Source: an uncultured Clostridium sp.
GTDB taxonomy: Bacteria > Bacillota > Clostridia > Clostridiales > Clostridiaceae
NCBI RefSeq assembly: GCF_937920395.1
Contig: NZ_CALEVF010000120.1
Location: forward strand, 1-15,002
Length of the DNA: 15,002 nucleotides
Reading direction: 5' to 3'
This document shows, in pieces, positions 1 through 7,118 of the stretch; within the stretch, counting starts at the first letter, position 1, and each line of letters begins with the position of its first letter. Position numbers and translations under genes: made by a program. The notes beneath the pieces were generated by a model. It did not search any database and was not told the origin of the DNA. It saw only the letters and a list, made by a program, of their open reading frames with translations.

Positions 1-59
1 TTAGTATGACTGAATTATTATCAATGCTTACAACTACATTATACGAGGGGGGATATAAT

Positions 60-1724
60 ATGGCTATAATGATTAGAGAGCTTGAAGATTTAGACATTAT
101 AATAGAGGAAAAAGTAGAATTTGATATATTTCAAAAGAAAGAATATTTAAGGATATTTTACGATAACGTTGCAAATGGAAACATACGAGAAGGCACTAAC
201 TTTTATAATGAAAAATGGATAATTAAAGTTGGTGGTGTAGAACATGTTTTGCAATTTCCAAAAGAAGGCGAAATGAAAAATTTATGTACTTTATTTGATA
301 AAAGCTCTTCAGAATTCGAATTAGCATATAAAAGTTTTATCTTATTTAACCTTCATACATCTTCGTATGCTCTTAGTTTTAATCTCTCCATGAAAGTAAT
401 AGCTAGGGATTTGAAGAGTGCTAAAATTGATTGGCGTAACGAAAGTTCTATTAAAGATTTCCTTGAGTACGTAAAAATATCGGAAGAGAAATCCAAAGTA
501 TTTAAAAAAATAATTAAAAATATAGAAAAAAAAGAACATGGTTCAAGAGTATTACCCGAATTTGAAGATATATTCTTAATGTCAGATATTGTAAATAATA
601 TAGTTAAAAATGAGAATATATTAGATTATAAAGATTATCTATTAACTATAATGTGGTGGATTATATGTAGTATATTGCCTTTACGGCCAGCTGAATTTTT
701 AAGAACTAAATTTGACTGTATTTATGAGGAAAAAGGAATATTCTATTTAAATGTAAAAAGAAGTAACGGTAAAAGTAACAAATACATTAAAAATATATCA
801 AATATTGATGAATACTACTCTGATGATACAGTAAATATAGACGAAAACATATTTAATCTAATATTAAGATATAGAGACATATTGCATAATGAATTTAATT
901 ATAAAGAAGATATTGAACTATTTCCATTTGAACTTATAAGAGAGGCAAGCTATCGTAAAAACCAGAATAGAAGATATAATTTAGATATAATAACATCGTA
1001 TGATTTAAAATTAAACGTTAATATGTTTTACCAAAATGTAGTTGAGAAAGAATATGGATTAAAAGCAATACCTAAATATATAAAAAAAGATAAAAGTATA
1101 AATTATATTGAAAAAACTCTACCTTACGATTTAAGACACATTGCTATAATTAATTTAGTTTTAATGGGAACTGATGTATTAGAAGTAATGTACTTATGTG
1201 GACATAAGAAAGTAAATACTGCATATGGATATTTTAATCACGTTAAGGAATTTTCAAGGTCATATGCTTTAGGACATTTTAAGTCTATTGAAAAAACAAA
1301 TATGAAAAAGAAAACCATTAAAGGTGTTTACATAACTGAAGGCAACCTAGCAAAAAACAAAGGGAAAGAAGATTTTATAAGAGTTTTAAATGCTACTGAA
1401 GGCAAAAAAGATAAGATTACAAAAGTAAAAGGTGGCTATTGCAAATATAATAATATAGATAATGATAAATCATTCTGTTTCTTATATGAAAGAAATCATA
1501 CTTTATGTAAATATTTTGTTGAAAATAATAAAGAAATTATAGAAAACAAGATAAAAAAGGTAGAAACTCAATTAGATACAAATATAAAAATTTTAATAGA
1601 ATTAATTAAAGATATGAATGGAATCTCTAAATTTAATGAGTTATATCAAACTACTTCATACCAATTATCAAAATCAATACAAGAACTTTCAGTTTTAAAT
1701 AAAAAATTAGTTAAGGAGAAATAA
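60..1724 (+). CDS. tnpB: Tn554-type tyrosine recombinase (TnpB-like)
   Basis: Probable site-specific recombinase of a Tn554-like transposon, acting with TnpA (off the left edge) and TnpC in cut-and-paste insertion. The C-terminal half has the tyrosine recombinase pattern: an Arg in LRPAEFLR (R209), a basic hairpin NVKRSNGKSNK, the box YDLRH (R359), LCGH (H382), and the nucleophile Tyr in AYGYFNH (Y391, nine residues after H382). The usual first His of the HxxR box is Tyr (Y356). A Cys-containing tail follows (GGYC...FCF...LCKYF), then a C-terminal helix. At 554 aa it is a little shorter than Tn554 TnpB (about 630). The frame is open from an ATG at 6, where ATGA overlaps a TGA that may end tnpA, but the strong GAGGGGGGA 7 bases before the ATG at 60 favours that start. 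tnpC begins 2 bases after the stop. Family recognised from motifs; closeness to Tn554 is inferred from length, tail and the tnpC neighbour. Confidence 0.8.
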   Translation: MAIMIRELEDLDIIIEEKVEFDIFQKKEYLRIFYDNVANGNIREGTNFYNEKWIIKVGGVEHVLQFPKEGEMKNLCTLFDKSSSEFELAYKSFILFNLHTSSYALSFNLSMKVIARDLKSAKIDWRNESSIKDFLEYVKISEEKSKVFKKIIKNIEKKEHGSRVLPEFEDIFLMSDIVNNIVKNENILDYKDYLLTIMWWIICSILPLRPAEFLRTKFDCIYEEKGIFYLNVKRSNGKSNKYIKNISNIDEYYSDDTVNIDENIFNLILRYRDILHNEFNYKEDIELFPFELIREASYRKNQNRRYNLDIITSYDLKLNVNMFYQNVVEKEYGLKAIPKYIKKDKSINYIEKTLPYDLRHIAIINLVLMGTDVLEVMYLCGHKKVNTAYGYFNHVKEFSRSYALGHFKSIEKTNMKKKTIKGVYITEGNLAKNKGKEDFIRVLNATEGKKDKITKVKGGYCKYNNIDNDKSFCFLYERNHTLCKYFVENNKEIIENKIKKVETQLDTNIKILIELIKDMNGISKFNELYQTTSYQLSKSIQELSVLNKKLVKEK

Positions 1725-1726
1725 TT

Positions 1727-2509
1727 ATGGCAAGACCGAGAAAAGTAAAATTAGAAAAATTATACGAAATTATTAAAGAATATCTTACAGAAAATCAATA
1801 CATAACAACATTAAAATACTCAGATTTAGCAAAATATAGTAAGGAGTTAGGATATAAAGACATAACCTACCAAGATTTTTGCAGAAATACACACATAAAA
1901 GCATATATTGATGAATATAACAAACAAAAGAAAATGACTATGTATTCTAAATTAAATAGTGATAAATTAGAGAAGTTAAATTTTAATGTAGATGGCGTAG
2001 TAGATAAAAATATCAAAGATAAAAACCAATTAAAGGTAATTCTAAAGATATTTAAAAACGGTTATGACAGAGCATTTGATACTCTTGTAGATAATGATAA
2101 GATAATTGAAGAGTATATAAATAAGATAAGAGAACAAGAGAAAGCTATAAAAGAATTAAAGGAAAAAAACAGTCTTTTAAGAAAAAAAGTTAACGAAAAT
2201 GAGGAACTATACCATGCAAATAGGAATAAAGAAAAGGGAAAGTGGATTTATCTTGCTATTAAATATCTAATGGAAGAAAACAATATGACAATAAAAAGCG
2301 AAGAATATATAATAGAAATACTTAAAAATTTTGGATACCATAAGGAAGAAGATATCATTAATGAAAAAGATATTATCAACAGTGAATTTAAAAATAACGA
2401 TGGTAATACAAAATCTGATAATGAGATTGGTTTAAATGATCTTAATAAAGAAAAAATTATTCCTATTAAGAAAAAACATGAATTAAAAATACCAGATTTT
2501 ATGAAATAA
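1727..2509 (+). CDS. tnpC: TnpC-like coiled-coil transposition accessory protein
   Basis: A 260-aa protein whose ATG lies 2 bases after the recombinase stop, with AGGAG at 1714-1718, so the two are co-translated. The N-terminus is basic (MARPRKVKLEK) and is followed by a short helical DNA-binding-like region (KYSDLAKYSKELGYKDITYQDF), then a Lys/Glu-rich coiled coil (about residues 120-170). The tail is acidic and poor in hydrophobic residues. In Tn554 the third gene, tnpC, encodes a small non-catalytic protein that influences efficiency and orientation of transposition; architecture and position fit that role. It is roughly twice the length of Tn554 TnpC (about 125 aa), so it is a longer relative or a lineage-specific variant. 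No catalytic residues are visible. The stop codon lies inside the downstream hairpin. Confidence 0.62.
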   Translation: MARPRKVKLEKLYEIIKEYLTENQYITTLKYSDLAKYSKELGYKDITYQDFCRNTHIKAYIDEYNKQKKMTMYSKLNSDKLEKLNFNVDGVVDKNIKDKNQLKVILKIFKNGYDRAFDTLVDNDKIIEEYINKIREQEKAIKELKEKNSLLRKKVNENEELYHANRNKEKGKWIYLAIKYLMEENNMTIKSEEYIIEILKNFGYHKEEDIINEKDIINSEFKNNDGNTKSDNEIGLNDLNKEKIIPIKKKHELKIPDFMK

Positions 2510-2523
2510 AATCTGGTATTTTT
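2485..2523. terminator. Perfect 18-bp hairpin terminator overlapping the tnpC stop
   Basis: Left arm 2485-2502 and right arm 2506-2523 are exact reverse complements, with a 3-base loop (GAA). The right arm ends in a T run and the left arm begins with an A run, so it could stop transcription from both strands. The tnpC TAA (2507-2509) lies in the loop-proximal right arm. Confidence 0.85.
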
Positions 2524-2635
2524 AATTCAGCAGTCATATTATCACGACTTTTAAATTTCCAAAATGGTTTAACGAAGTAAATGAAATGAATTCCCTTTTA
2601 TTTCACTTCCCTAAAGTTTTTGTCATCTATATAAT
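2524..2635. other. Short AT-rich intergenic gap after the transposition genes
   Basis: No gene is visible. It separates the tnpC terminator from the decayed cadA fragment on the opposite strand. If the metal genes are not cargo, a transposon end could lie here, but no diagnostic core sequence was recognised. Confidence 0.4.
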
Positions 2636-2810
2636 TTAATCAAAGAGATTTTCAATACGTATTCCTAAAGCCTGAGCAACAGCTTGTACCTCAAAATCTA
2701 GAACAACTTTGGACTTGACTGATCTTATTGACCTTTGCTTCACTCTTCATAGCAAAGTTAGTACAATTGAGACCTTCAAGAATAAGCTCCTTTGTAACTT
2801 TATTGATCAT
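2636..2810 (-). pseudogene. Decayed N-terminal HMA fragment of a cadA-like ATPase
   Basis: Reading from the ATG at 2810 (AGGAG 6 bases upstream) gives a start typical of CadA/ZntA ATPases: KELILEGLNCTNF, close to KLILEGLNCANCAAKIE at the N-terminus of the intact exporter further on. The second metal-binding Cys is lost (CTNF in place of CANC). The frame hits TGA at 2691-2693, after 39 codons. A neighbouring frame continues with VVLDF, the equivalent of the VDF strand of the HMA fold, and ends at TAA 2636-2638; its last part (QALGIRIENLFD) no longer looks like HMA. The rest of the ATPase is absent. It starts 20 bases after the ArsR stop, as in a cadC-cadA operon. It is a broken operon partner, probably not functional. 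Confidence 0.68.
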
Positions 2811-2830
2811 TTTCACTCCTTCTTTCATTT

Positions 2831-3196
2831 TTATTCTGTAACATGTGTTAAACACTGACTAAACAATAGTTGGATATGTTTAGTCTCCAATGAATAATAA
2901 GCAATCTTCCCATCGCGCCTATATCTAATTAAATGAGTTTGTCGTAACGATTTTAGATGATAAGAAATAGCAGGTTGAGACATGTTTAATAGAGCTGAAA
3001 GATCACACACACACATTTCCGAAAGTATAAGTGCATTTATAATTTTTAAACGTGTAGGATCGCTTAAAACCTTAAACTCAGCAGCCATGTTAAACAAAAT
3101 ATCATCATCAGTCATTTCTTTTTTTACTTTTTCTAAAATATCCTTATGGATAATAGTAATATTACATACTGCATTTTCCTTCTTATCGATTGCCAT
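2831..3196 (-). CDS. CadC-like ArsR/SmtB-family metal-sensing repressor
   Basis: A 121-aa winged-helix repressor. The fold is clear: FKVLSDPTRLKIINAL, recognition helix NMSQPAISYHLKSL, and wing RRDGKIAYYSL. Metal ligands are visible: EMCVCDL (C62, C64) with an N-terminal C11, like the Cd/Pb site of CadC, and a C-terminal H107...H118..E121 pattern that matches three of the four ligands of the CadC/SmtB alpha-5 zinc site (the Asp is Thr). Cd, Pb or Zn sensing is therefore more likely than As(III) alone. The ATG at 3196 is chosen because GGAAGGAG lies just before it; an in-frame ATG at 3220 falls inside the palindromic operator. The downstream cadA is a fragment, so the repressor may now act in trans on the intact exporter at 4073-6442. 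Confidence 0.88.
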   Translation of the reverse strand: MAIDKKENAVCNITIIHKDILEKVKKEMTDDDILFNMAAEFKVLSDPTRLKIINALILSEMCVCDLSALLNMSQPAISYHLKSLRQTHLIRYRRDGKIAYYSLETKHIQLLFSQCLTHVTE

Positions 3197-3210
3197 AGTT
3201 TTCTCCTTCC

Positions 3211-3246
3211 ATATAAACAATTAGGCTATTGCTTAATTGTTTATAT
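3211..3246. promoter_or_regulatory. Palindromic operator of the CadC-like repressor
   Basis: Perfect 13-bp inverted repeat (ATATAAACAATTA at 3211-3223, complement at 3234-3246) with a partly symmetric 10-bp centre, directly upstream of the repressor's Shine-Dalgarno. Size and position fit ArsR/SmtB autoregulation. Its core resembles the palindrome at the cadA promoter (6465-6490). A clear -35/-10 pair was not identified. Confidence 0.72.
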
Positions 3247-3251
3247 CACTT

Positions 3252-3419
3252 TTAATACATATATTTTCTTTGTTCCGGATTTACCATGAGGTCAGGTACT
3301 GCATCAACTCCAATTGGCATATATGTAAAGAACCATGCAAACTTTGCACCCTTTAATATCATATTGTCAAAGTACTTTTCGCTTCCTATGACATCGGTAA
3401 GGAACAATATCTGGTCAGC
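3252..3419 (-). pseudogene. Radical SAM protein remnant (C-terminal fragment)
   Basis: A minus-strand open stretch with no start, bounded by a TAA upstream (3420-3422) and a TAA downstream (3252-3254). It reads ILFLTDVIGSEKYFDN, KFAWFFTYMPIGVDAVPDL and NPEQRKYMY. This resembles part of radical SAM proteins with a 'WFFTYMPVG..A.P.LM.TPEQR' segment. The CxxxCxxC cluster region is missing, so it is only a relic. It abuts a transposase relic at about 3420, consistent with disruption by an insertion sequence. The family call rests on recall of the motif, not on a search. Confidence 0.5.
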
Positions 3420-3423
3420 TTAG

Positions 3424-3837
3424 TACTATAAAATCTGCAGTGACAATGGTGTTTCCACCTGTCCAAAAGATGATTCTTTACAGATGAAATTCGATGGATC
3501 TTCAAAAGAAAAACGAAGACCGTTAAGCCTAAAATGTCCCTGTTCAAAATCCAAAAAGACAGCCATCAAAGGTAAAAAAACGTATATTCTATCTTATGAA
3601 AATCCTTGTACTCCATCGCCTTGTGGCAGAATGTATCGTACTAATATTAATGATAATTACAGACTGTATACTATATACAAATTTTCTATGGGGGTTGGAT
3701 ACACGAAATTAAGAAATACTGTTTCCCTTAAAGTTGAAGTAACCCTCACTGCAATAACACAACAAATTATAATTTTAATTGCTGATAAATTTAATAAAAA
3801 ATCTCATCTCTTATCAATAAAATCTTTAATAACATAA
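3424..3837 (+). pseudogene. DDE transposase remnant (insertion sequence relic)
   Basis: An open frame that runs from the TAG at 3421-3423 to 3837, with an internal ATG at 3484 that has no good ribosome binding site. Its beginning (DNGVSTCPKDDSL, MKFDG, LKCPC) and middle (ENPCTPSPCGRMY, DNYRLYT) resemble the Cys-rich insertion domain of DDE transposases found in clostridial insertion sequences. The end (TLTAITQQIIILIADK) resembles the last helix. The expected stretch with the catalytic Glu region is scrambled and the N-terminal half with the Asp residues is absent. It is a non-functional relic; the IS family is not certain. Confidence 0.5.
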
Positions 3838-4072
3838 TCATTTTTTATAATTAGATTAGTGCTTATTAAGTTCATTATAAATTAGAAGAATCTCAATCCA
3901 TTATTTGTCTAATTTTCTTGAAGAGTTTTGCAATCAACTAATAATATTTGATCCATAAATAACTCGAAATCTATTGATCCCTAATTTTATATTTTTTATT
4001 TTTGCATATCCTCCCTTGATTTGATTCAATCTTTGAAGAAACAAACCAAGGGGAGGATTCGTGCAAGTACAA
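3838..4072. other. Intergenic stretch between the transposase relic and cadA, with a long inverted repeat
   Basis: No intact gene is visible. The left part (3838-4000) is AT-rich and featureless. The right part holds an imperfect inverted repeat: ATCCTCCCTTG near 4007-4017 and CAAGGGGAGGAT near 4047-4058, around an inner TTCAA-TCT-TTGAA hairpin. No T run follows either arm in either direction, so it does not look like a terminator. Each arm reads as a strong ribosome binding site followed by ATGCAA or GTGCAA, as if two copies of a gene start face away from each other. It may be an insertion sequence scar. Confidence 0.4.
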
Positions 4073-6442
4073 TTAAATGTTTTTCGTATTCATTACTCGC
4101 ATTGCATTTAAAATTGCAATTATGGCAACTCCCATGTCTGCAAACACTGCTTCCCACATTGAAGCCACTCCAGATGCACCTAATACAAGGAATATAGCTT
4201 TAACACCTAATGCAAACACTATATTCTGAAATACGATGCTCCTTGTTCTTTTTGCTATTTTTATCGCAGATGCTATCTTGGATGGCTCATCGGTCATGAT
4301 TACGATATCTGCAGCTTCAATCGCTGCATCGGAACCCAAGCCGCCCATGGCCATTCCAATATCGGCTCTTGCAAGTACAGGCGCATCATTGATACCATCA
4401 CCAACAAATATAAGTTTTCCTTTATGGGATTTTTTACTATCCAGCAATTCGAGTTTGTCAACCTTGTCAGCAGGCAGCAATTCTGAATAAACTTCATCCA
4501 AACCTAGCTGCTTTCCAATTTTGTCACCTACCGCCTTTAAATCTCCAGTAAGCATTACCATTTTCTTGATGCCGAGAGATTTAAGCTCTTTAATTGCATG
4601 TGCTGAGTCTTCTTTCACTTCATCTGAAATAACGATATTACCTGCATATTTTTTATTTATTGCAACATGTACTACAGTTCCTAAAGTCTCAACATCATTG
4701 TATTTAATATTTTCACTGGCCATTAATCTGGTATTGCCAGCAAGTACTTCTTTACCATTGACATTTACCTTGATCCCATATCCCGCAATTTCTTGGTAGT
4801 TTTCAATTCTATTCTTATCTATTTCGGTATTGTAAGCACTCATAATTGAAAGTGCAATCGGGTGATTTGAATAACTTTCAGCATATGCTGCATACTCTAT
4901 TAGCTCTTCCTCTGTACAATCATTTTGAGGATTTGTTTCTGTAACTTTGAACACCCCTTTAGTTAAAGTCCCTGTCTTATCAAAAATAATTATTTCCACA
5001 TTGTTTAAGGCTTCAAGGTAGTTGCTGCCTTTTATCAATATACCTCTCTTTGATGCTCCTCCAATACCGCCGAAGAATCCCAAAGGTATTGAAATCACTA
5101 ATGCACATGGACAAGATACCACTAAAAATACCAAGGCTCTATAAATCCAATCAGAGAAGGTAGCTCCAGGAATCACTAATGGTGGTATTACTGCAAGTGC
5201 TAAGGCTCCAAAAACTACGACCGGAGTATAATACCTTGCAAACTTTGTTATAAACTGTTCAGTTGGTGCTTTCCTGCTATTGGCATTTTGAACCAAATCT
5301 AAAATCCTAGACACAGTCGATTCGCTGTAATCTTTTGTTACTTCAACCGTTAGGACACCATTCTTATTAATAAATCCGCTTAAAGCATCTTTTCCTGGCT
5401 CCAATTCGCGCGGAACGGATTCACCTGTTAATGCAGATGTATCAACCATTGATGTTCCTTCTATAACCTTGCCATCGAGTGGAACTTTTTCTCCCGGCTT
5501 TACAACAATAATATCTCCAATACTTACATCTTCAGGAGATACTTTTTTTAGTTCATTTCCTACTTTCAGAGTTGCATAGTCAGGTCTTATATCCATTAAT
5601 GAACTTATTGATTTTCTGGAATGATCTACAGCCCTATCCTGGAACAGTTCACCAACTAGATAGAACATCATAACGGCTACGCCTTCTGGATATGATCCAA
5701 CGAAGAAAGCTCCAATTGTAGCAACACTCATAAGGAAGTGCTCACTAAACACCTGGCCTCGAGCAATACCTTTTATTGCTCGTAAAACAACATCTCCGCC
5801 AACTATGATATAACTTATTAAAAATATAGTAAGTTCCAACCAATTCGGGAATTTAAAAATCATGCCTACTGCAAATAATGTGCCGCCAATTACAAGTTTA
5901 GTTATTTGCTTTTTGCGATTGTCGCATTCTTCGTCTTCATCACTATCACTTTCTTTTGTTTTAGTCTTGAAATTATTCTCCTCAAAAGTAACCTTGACAT
6001 CAGGCTCTATCTTTTTTACTATACCTTCAATCTTTCCACTTAATTCAAGGAAGCTAACATTAGCATCAGTTGCCAGAGTAAGCTTCTTTAAAACAAAATC
6101 TACTGAAGCAAATTTAACTCCTTCTAAATTTTTAACTTCCATTTCTATTTTTGCAGCACAATTTGCGCAGCCAAGTCCTTCAAGCATTATTATGCTTTTA
6201 TTGCCTTTATTTTTATCTGCATCGACTACCTTAACATCCGGCTCAATTTTTTTTACGATGGCCGTTACCTCTCCGAGAATTTTATTAAATTCCTTTTTAT
6301 CAGCAACTTCTAGTGTTAATTTTTTAGAAACAAAGTCAACTGTTGCATTCTTGACTCCCTCAAGGCTTTTGGTCTGTGTTTCAATTTTAGCTGCACAATT
6401 GGCGCAGTTTAAGCCTTCCAATATTAATTTCTTTTTTAACAT
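4073..6442 (-). CDS. cadA: Zn/Cd/Pb-exporting P1B-2-type ATPase (CadA/ZntA)
   Basis: A 789-aa inner-membrane pump that exports divalent soft metals using ATP. Two N-terminal HMA domains carry GLNCANC (C13, C16) and GLGCANC (C92, C95), followed by an acidic linker with one Cys (about 163-176). Then come the actuator motif TGES (339-342), the transmembrane metal site CPC (444-446), the phosphorylation motif DKTGT (D488), SNHP (about 525-528) and GDGINDAP (681-688). The last membrane pair keeps the P1B-2 signature: Lys in ALGVKAIF (K748) and Asp in AVFADMG (D769), which supports Zn/Cd/Pb rather than Cu. The ATG at 6442 has AGGAGG nearby. It is transcribed away from the arsR-ATPase-MtrA unit and has its own promoter and palindrome. 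The gene is intact and of normal length. Confidence 0.94.
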   Translation of the reverse strand: MLKKKLILEGLNCANCAAKIETQTKSLEGVKNATVDFVSKKLTLEVADKKEFNKILGEVTAIVKKIEPDVKVVDADKNKGNKSIIMLEGLGCANCAAKIEMEVKNLEGVKFASVDFVLKKLTLATDANVSFLELSGKIEGIVKKIEPDVKVTFEENNFKTKTKESDSDEDEECDNRKKQITKLVIGGTLFAVGMIFKFPNWLELTIFLISYIIVGGDVVLRAIKGIARGQVFSEHFLMSVATIGAFFVGSYPEGVAVMMFYLVGELFQDRAVDHSRKSISSLMDIRPDYATLKVGNELKKVSPEDVSIGDIIVVKPGEKVPLDGKVIEGTSMVDTSALTGESVPRELEPGKDALSGFINKNGVLTVEVTKDYSESTVSRILDLVQNANSRKAPTEQFITKFARYYTPVVVFGALALAVIPPLVIPGATFSDWIYRALVFLVVSCPCALVISIPLGFFGGIGGASKRGILIKGSNYLEALNNVEIIIFDKTGTLTKGVFKVTETNPQNDCTEEELIEYAAYAESYSNHPIALSIMSAYNTEIDKNRIENYQEIAGYGIKVNVNGKEVLAGNTRLMASENIKYNDVETLGTVVHVAINKKYAGNIVISDEVKEDSAHAIKELKSLGIKKMVMLTGDLKAVGDKIGKQLGLDEVYSELLPADKVDKLELLDSKKSHKGKLIFVGDGINDAPVLARADIGMAMGGLGSDAAIEAADIVIMTDEPSKIASAIKIAKRTRSIVFQNIVFALGVKAIFLVLGASGVASMWEAVFADMGVAIIAILNAMRVMNTKNI

Positions 6443-6464
6443 TGTTGATCCTCCTATTCATATC

Positions 6465-6519
6465 AATGATTAAGCAAGTATTTAATCATTATATTATCAC
6501 TATCACAATTTGTTGTCAA
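6465..6519 (-). promoter_or_regulatory. cadA promoter with palindromic operator
   Basis: On the minus strand, -35 TTGACA (6514-6519) and -10 TAATAT (6491-6496) are 17 bases apart. Just downstream lies the inverted repeat AATGATTAA-N8-TTAATCATT (6465-6473 and 6482-6490), covering the start-site region. Its core ATTAAGCAA...TAAT is shared with the operator of the CadC-like repressor (3217-3240; 15 of 24 positions agree). An ATATCAA half-site of the other ArsR operator lies at 6460-6466. Confidence 0.78.
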
Positions 6520-6551
6520 TACAGAAAACAAAAAATGTATAATTAATGATA

Positions 6552-6611
6552 TTGACAAAGGGAACCAATAGATATAAAATAATTTTAGGCAATATCAAAA
6601 TAAGTTGATAT
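6552..6611 (+). promoter_or_regulatory. Promoter and operator of the second arsR operon
   Basis: Consensus -35 TTGACA (6552-6557), 17-base spacer, -10 TAAAAT (6575-6580), then the operator ATATCAA-AATAAG-TTGATAT (6592-6611) at or just after the expected start site. ATCAA-N6-TTGAT inverted repeats are typical of ArsR repressors. The promoter is back-to-back with that of cadA; the two -35 boxes are about 32 bp apart. Confidence 0.85.
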
Positions 6612-6629
6612 AGGTTAGGAGGAAAGAAA

Positions 6630-6962
6630 ATGAAAGAATGCAAATGCATTTTAGAACAGCCAAGAATATTTAAAAAGGATGTTGACCTTTTAGATTCTGA
6701 TAAATTAAATAATATGTCAAGTGTCGCAAATGCTCTAAGTGACCCTATACGGCTCCAAATTCTTTATCTTTTAAAAAAGCATGAGGATGTTTGTACCTGT
6801 GAGTTTCAAGAGTTATTAAATTTAAGCCAATCGAAGGTTTCATACCACCTCAAAATATTACTTGATGCTGGATTAATTAATAGAGAAGTAATTGCAAACT
6901 GGAGACACTATAGTTTAATTGATAAAGATATTTTCAAAAAACTTGAACAATTAATGGATTAA
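6630..6962 (+). CDS. arsR: ArsR-family metal/metalloid-responsive repressor
   Basis: A 110-aa winged-helix repressor that should release DNA on binding thiophilic metal. Visible: NALSDPIRLQILYLL, then DVCTCEF (C55, C57) at the start of the DNA-recognition region, the position used by As(III)-, Sb(III)-, Cd- or Pb-sensing ArsR/CadC proteins, then NLSQSKVSYHLKIL and a short wing. A further Cys pair (C4, C6) lies in the N-terminal MKECKC and could complete the site. It lacks the C-terminal His/Glu zinc site seen in the first repressor (2831-3196). AGGAGG precedes the ATG. The ATATCAA-N6-TTGATAT operator lies upstream, and copies lie between this gene and the ATPase, so it probably controls itself, the ATPase and the MtrA-like protein. 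The exact inducer cannot be read from sequence. Confidence 0.88.
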   Translation: MKECKCILEQPRIFKKDVDLLDSDKLNNMSSVANALSDPIRLQILYLLKKHEDVCTCEFQELLNLSQSKVSYHLKILLDAGLINREVIANWRHYSLIDKDIFKKLEQLMD

Positions 6963-6976
6963 TTTTTTTAGGCCCA

Positions 6977-6996
6977 ATATCAAAATAAATTGATAT
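6977..6996. promoter_or_regulatory. Second copy of the ArsR operator
   Basis: ATATCAA-AATAAA-TTGATAT, one base different from the copy at 6592-6611. The flanks are also alike (TTTTAGGC before, ATA after), so the segment looks duplicated. It lies 15 bases after the arsR stop. Confidence 0.8.
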
Positions 6997-7059
6997 ACGC
7001 AGGGGTATATAAATGACAAAGTAGCAAACCTAAGTTGAATTTTAAAAATTTTTACCAGC

Positions 7060-7078
7060 ATATCAAAAAAGTTAATAT
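7060..7078. promoter_or_regulatory. Degenerate third ArsR operator
   Basis: ATATCAA-AAAAG-TTAATAT: one mismatch in the right arm and a 5-base rather than 6-base spacer. It lies 40 bases upstream of the ATPase start and may be a weak site or a decayed one. Confidence 0.45.
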
Positions 7079-7118
7079 ATAAAACAATAAAATTAATAAA
7101 TATTCTAGGAGGGATATT

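Noticed and set aside
2982..3224. Plus-strand frame across the CadC-like repressor
   Set aside because: Shadow of the repressor gene, whose winged-helix motifs are unmistakable on the minus strand.
4007..4058. Inverted repeat as a terminator for cadA
   Set aside because: No T run follows the stem in either direction; the loop is long and A runs stand where T runs would be needed.
5862..6473. Open frame of 203 codons on the plus strand inside cadA
   Set aside because: Antisense shadow of the HMA/linker part of the intact cadA; no ribosome binding site and a low-complexity Ser/Thr/Leu product.
7013..7024. Tiny frame ATGACAAAGTAG after a G-rich stretch, as a leader peptide for the ATPase
   Set aside because: Only three codons long and 94 bases before the ATPase; no support beyond chance.
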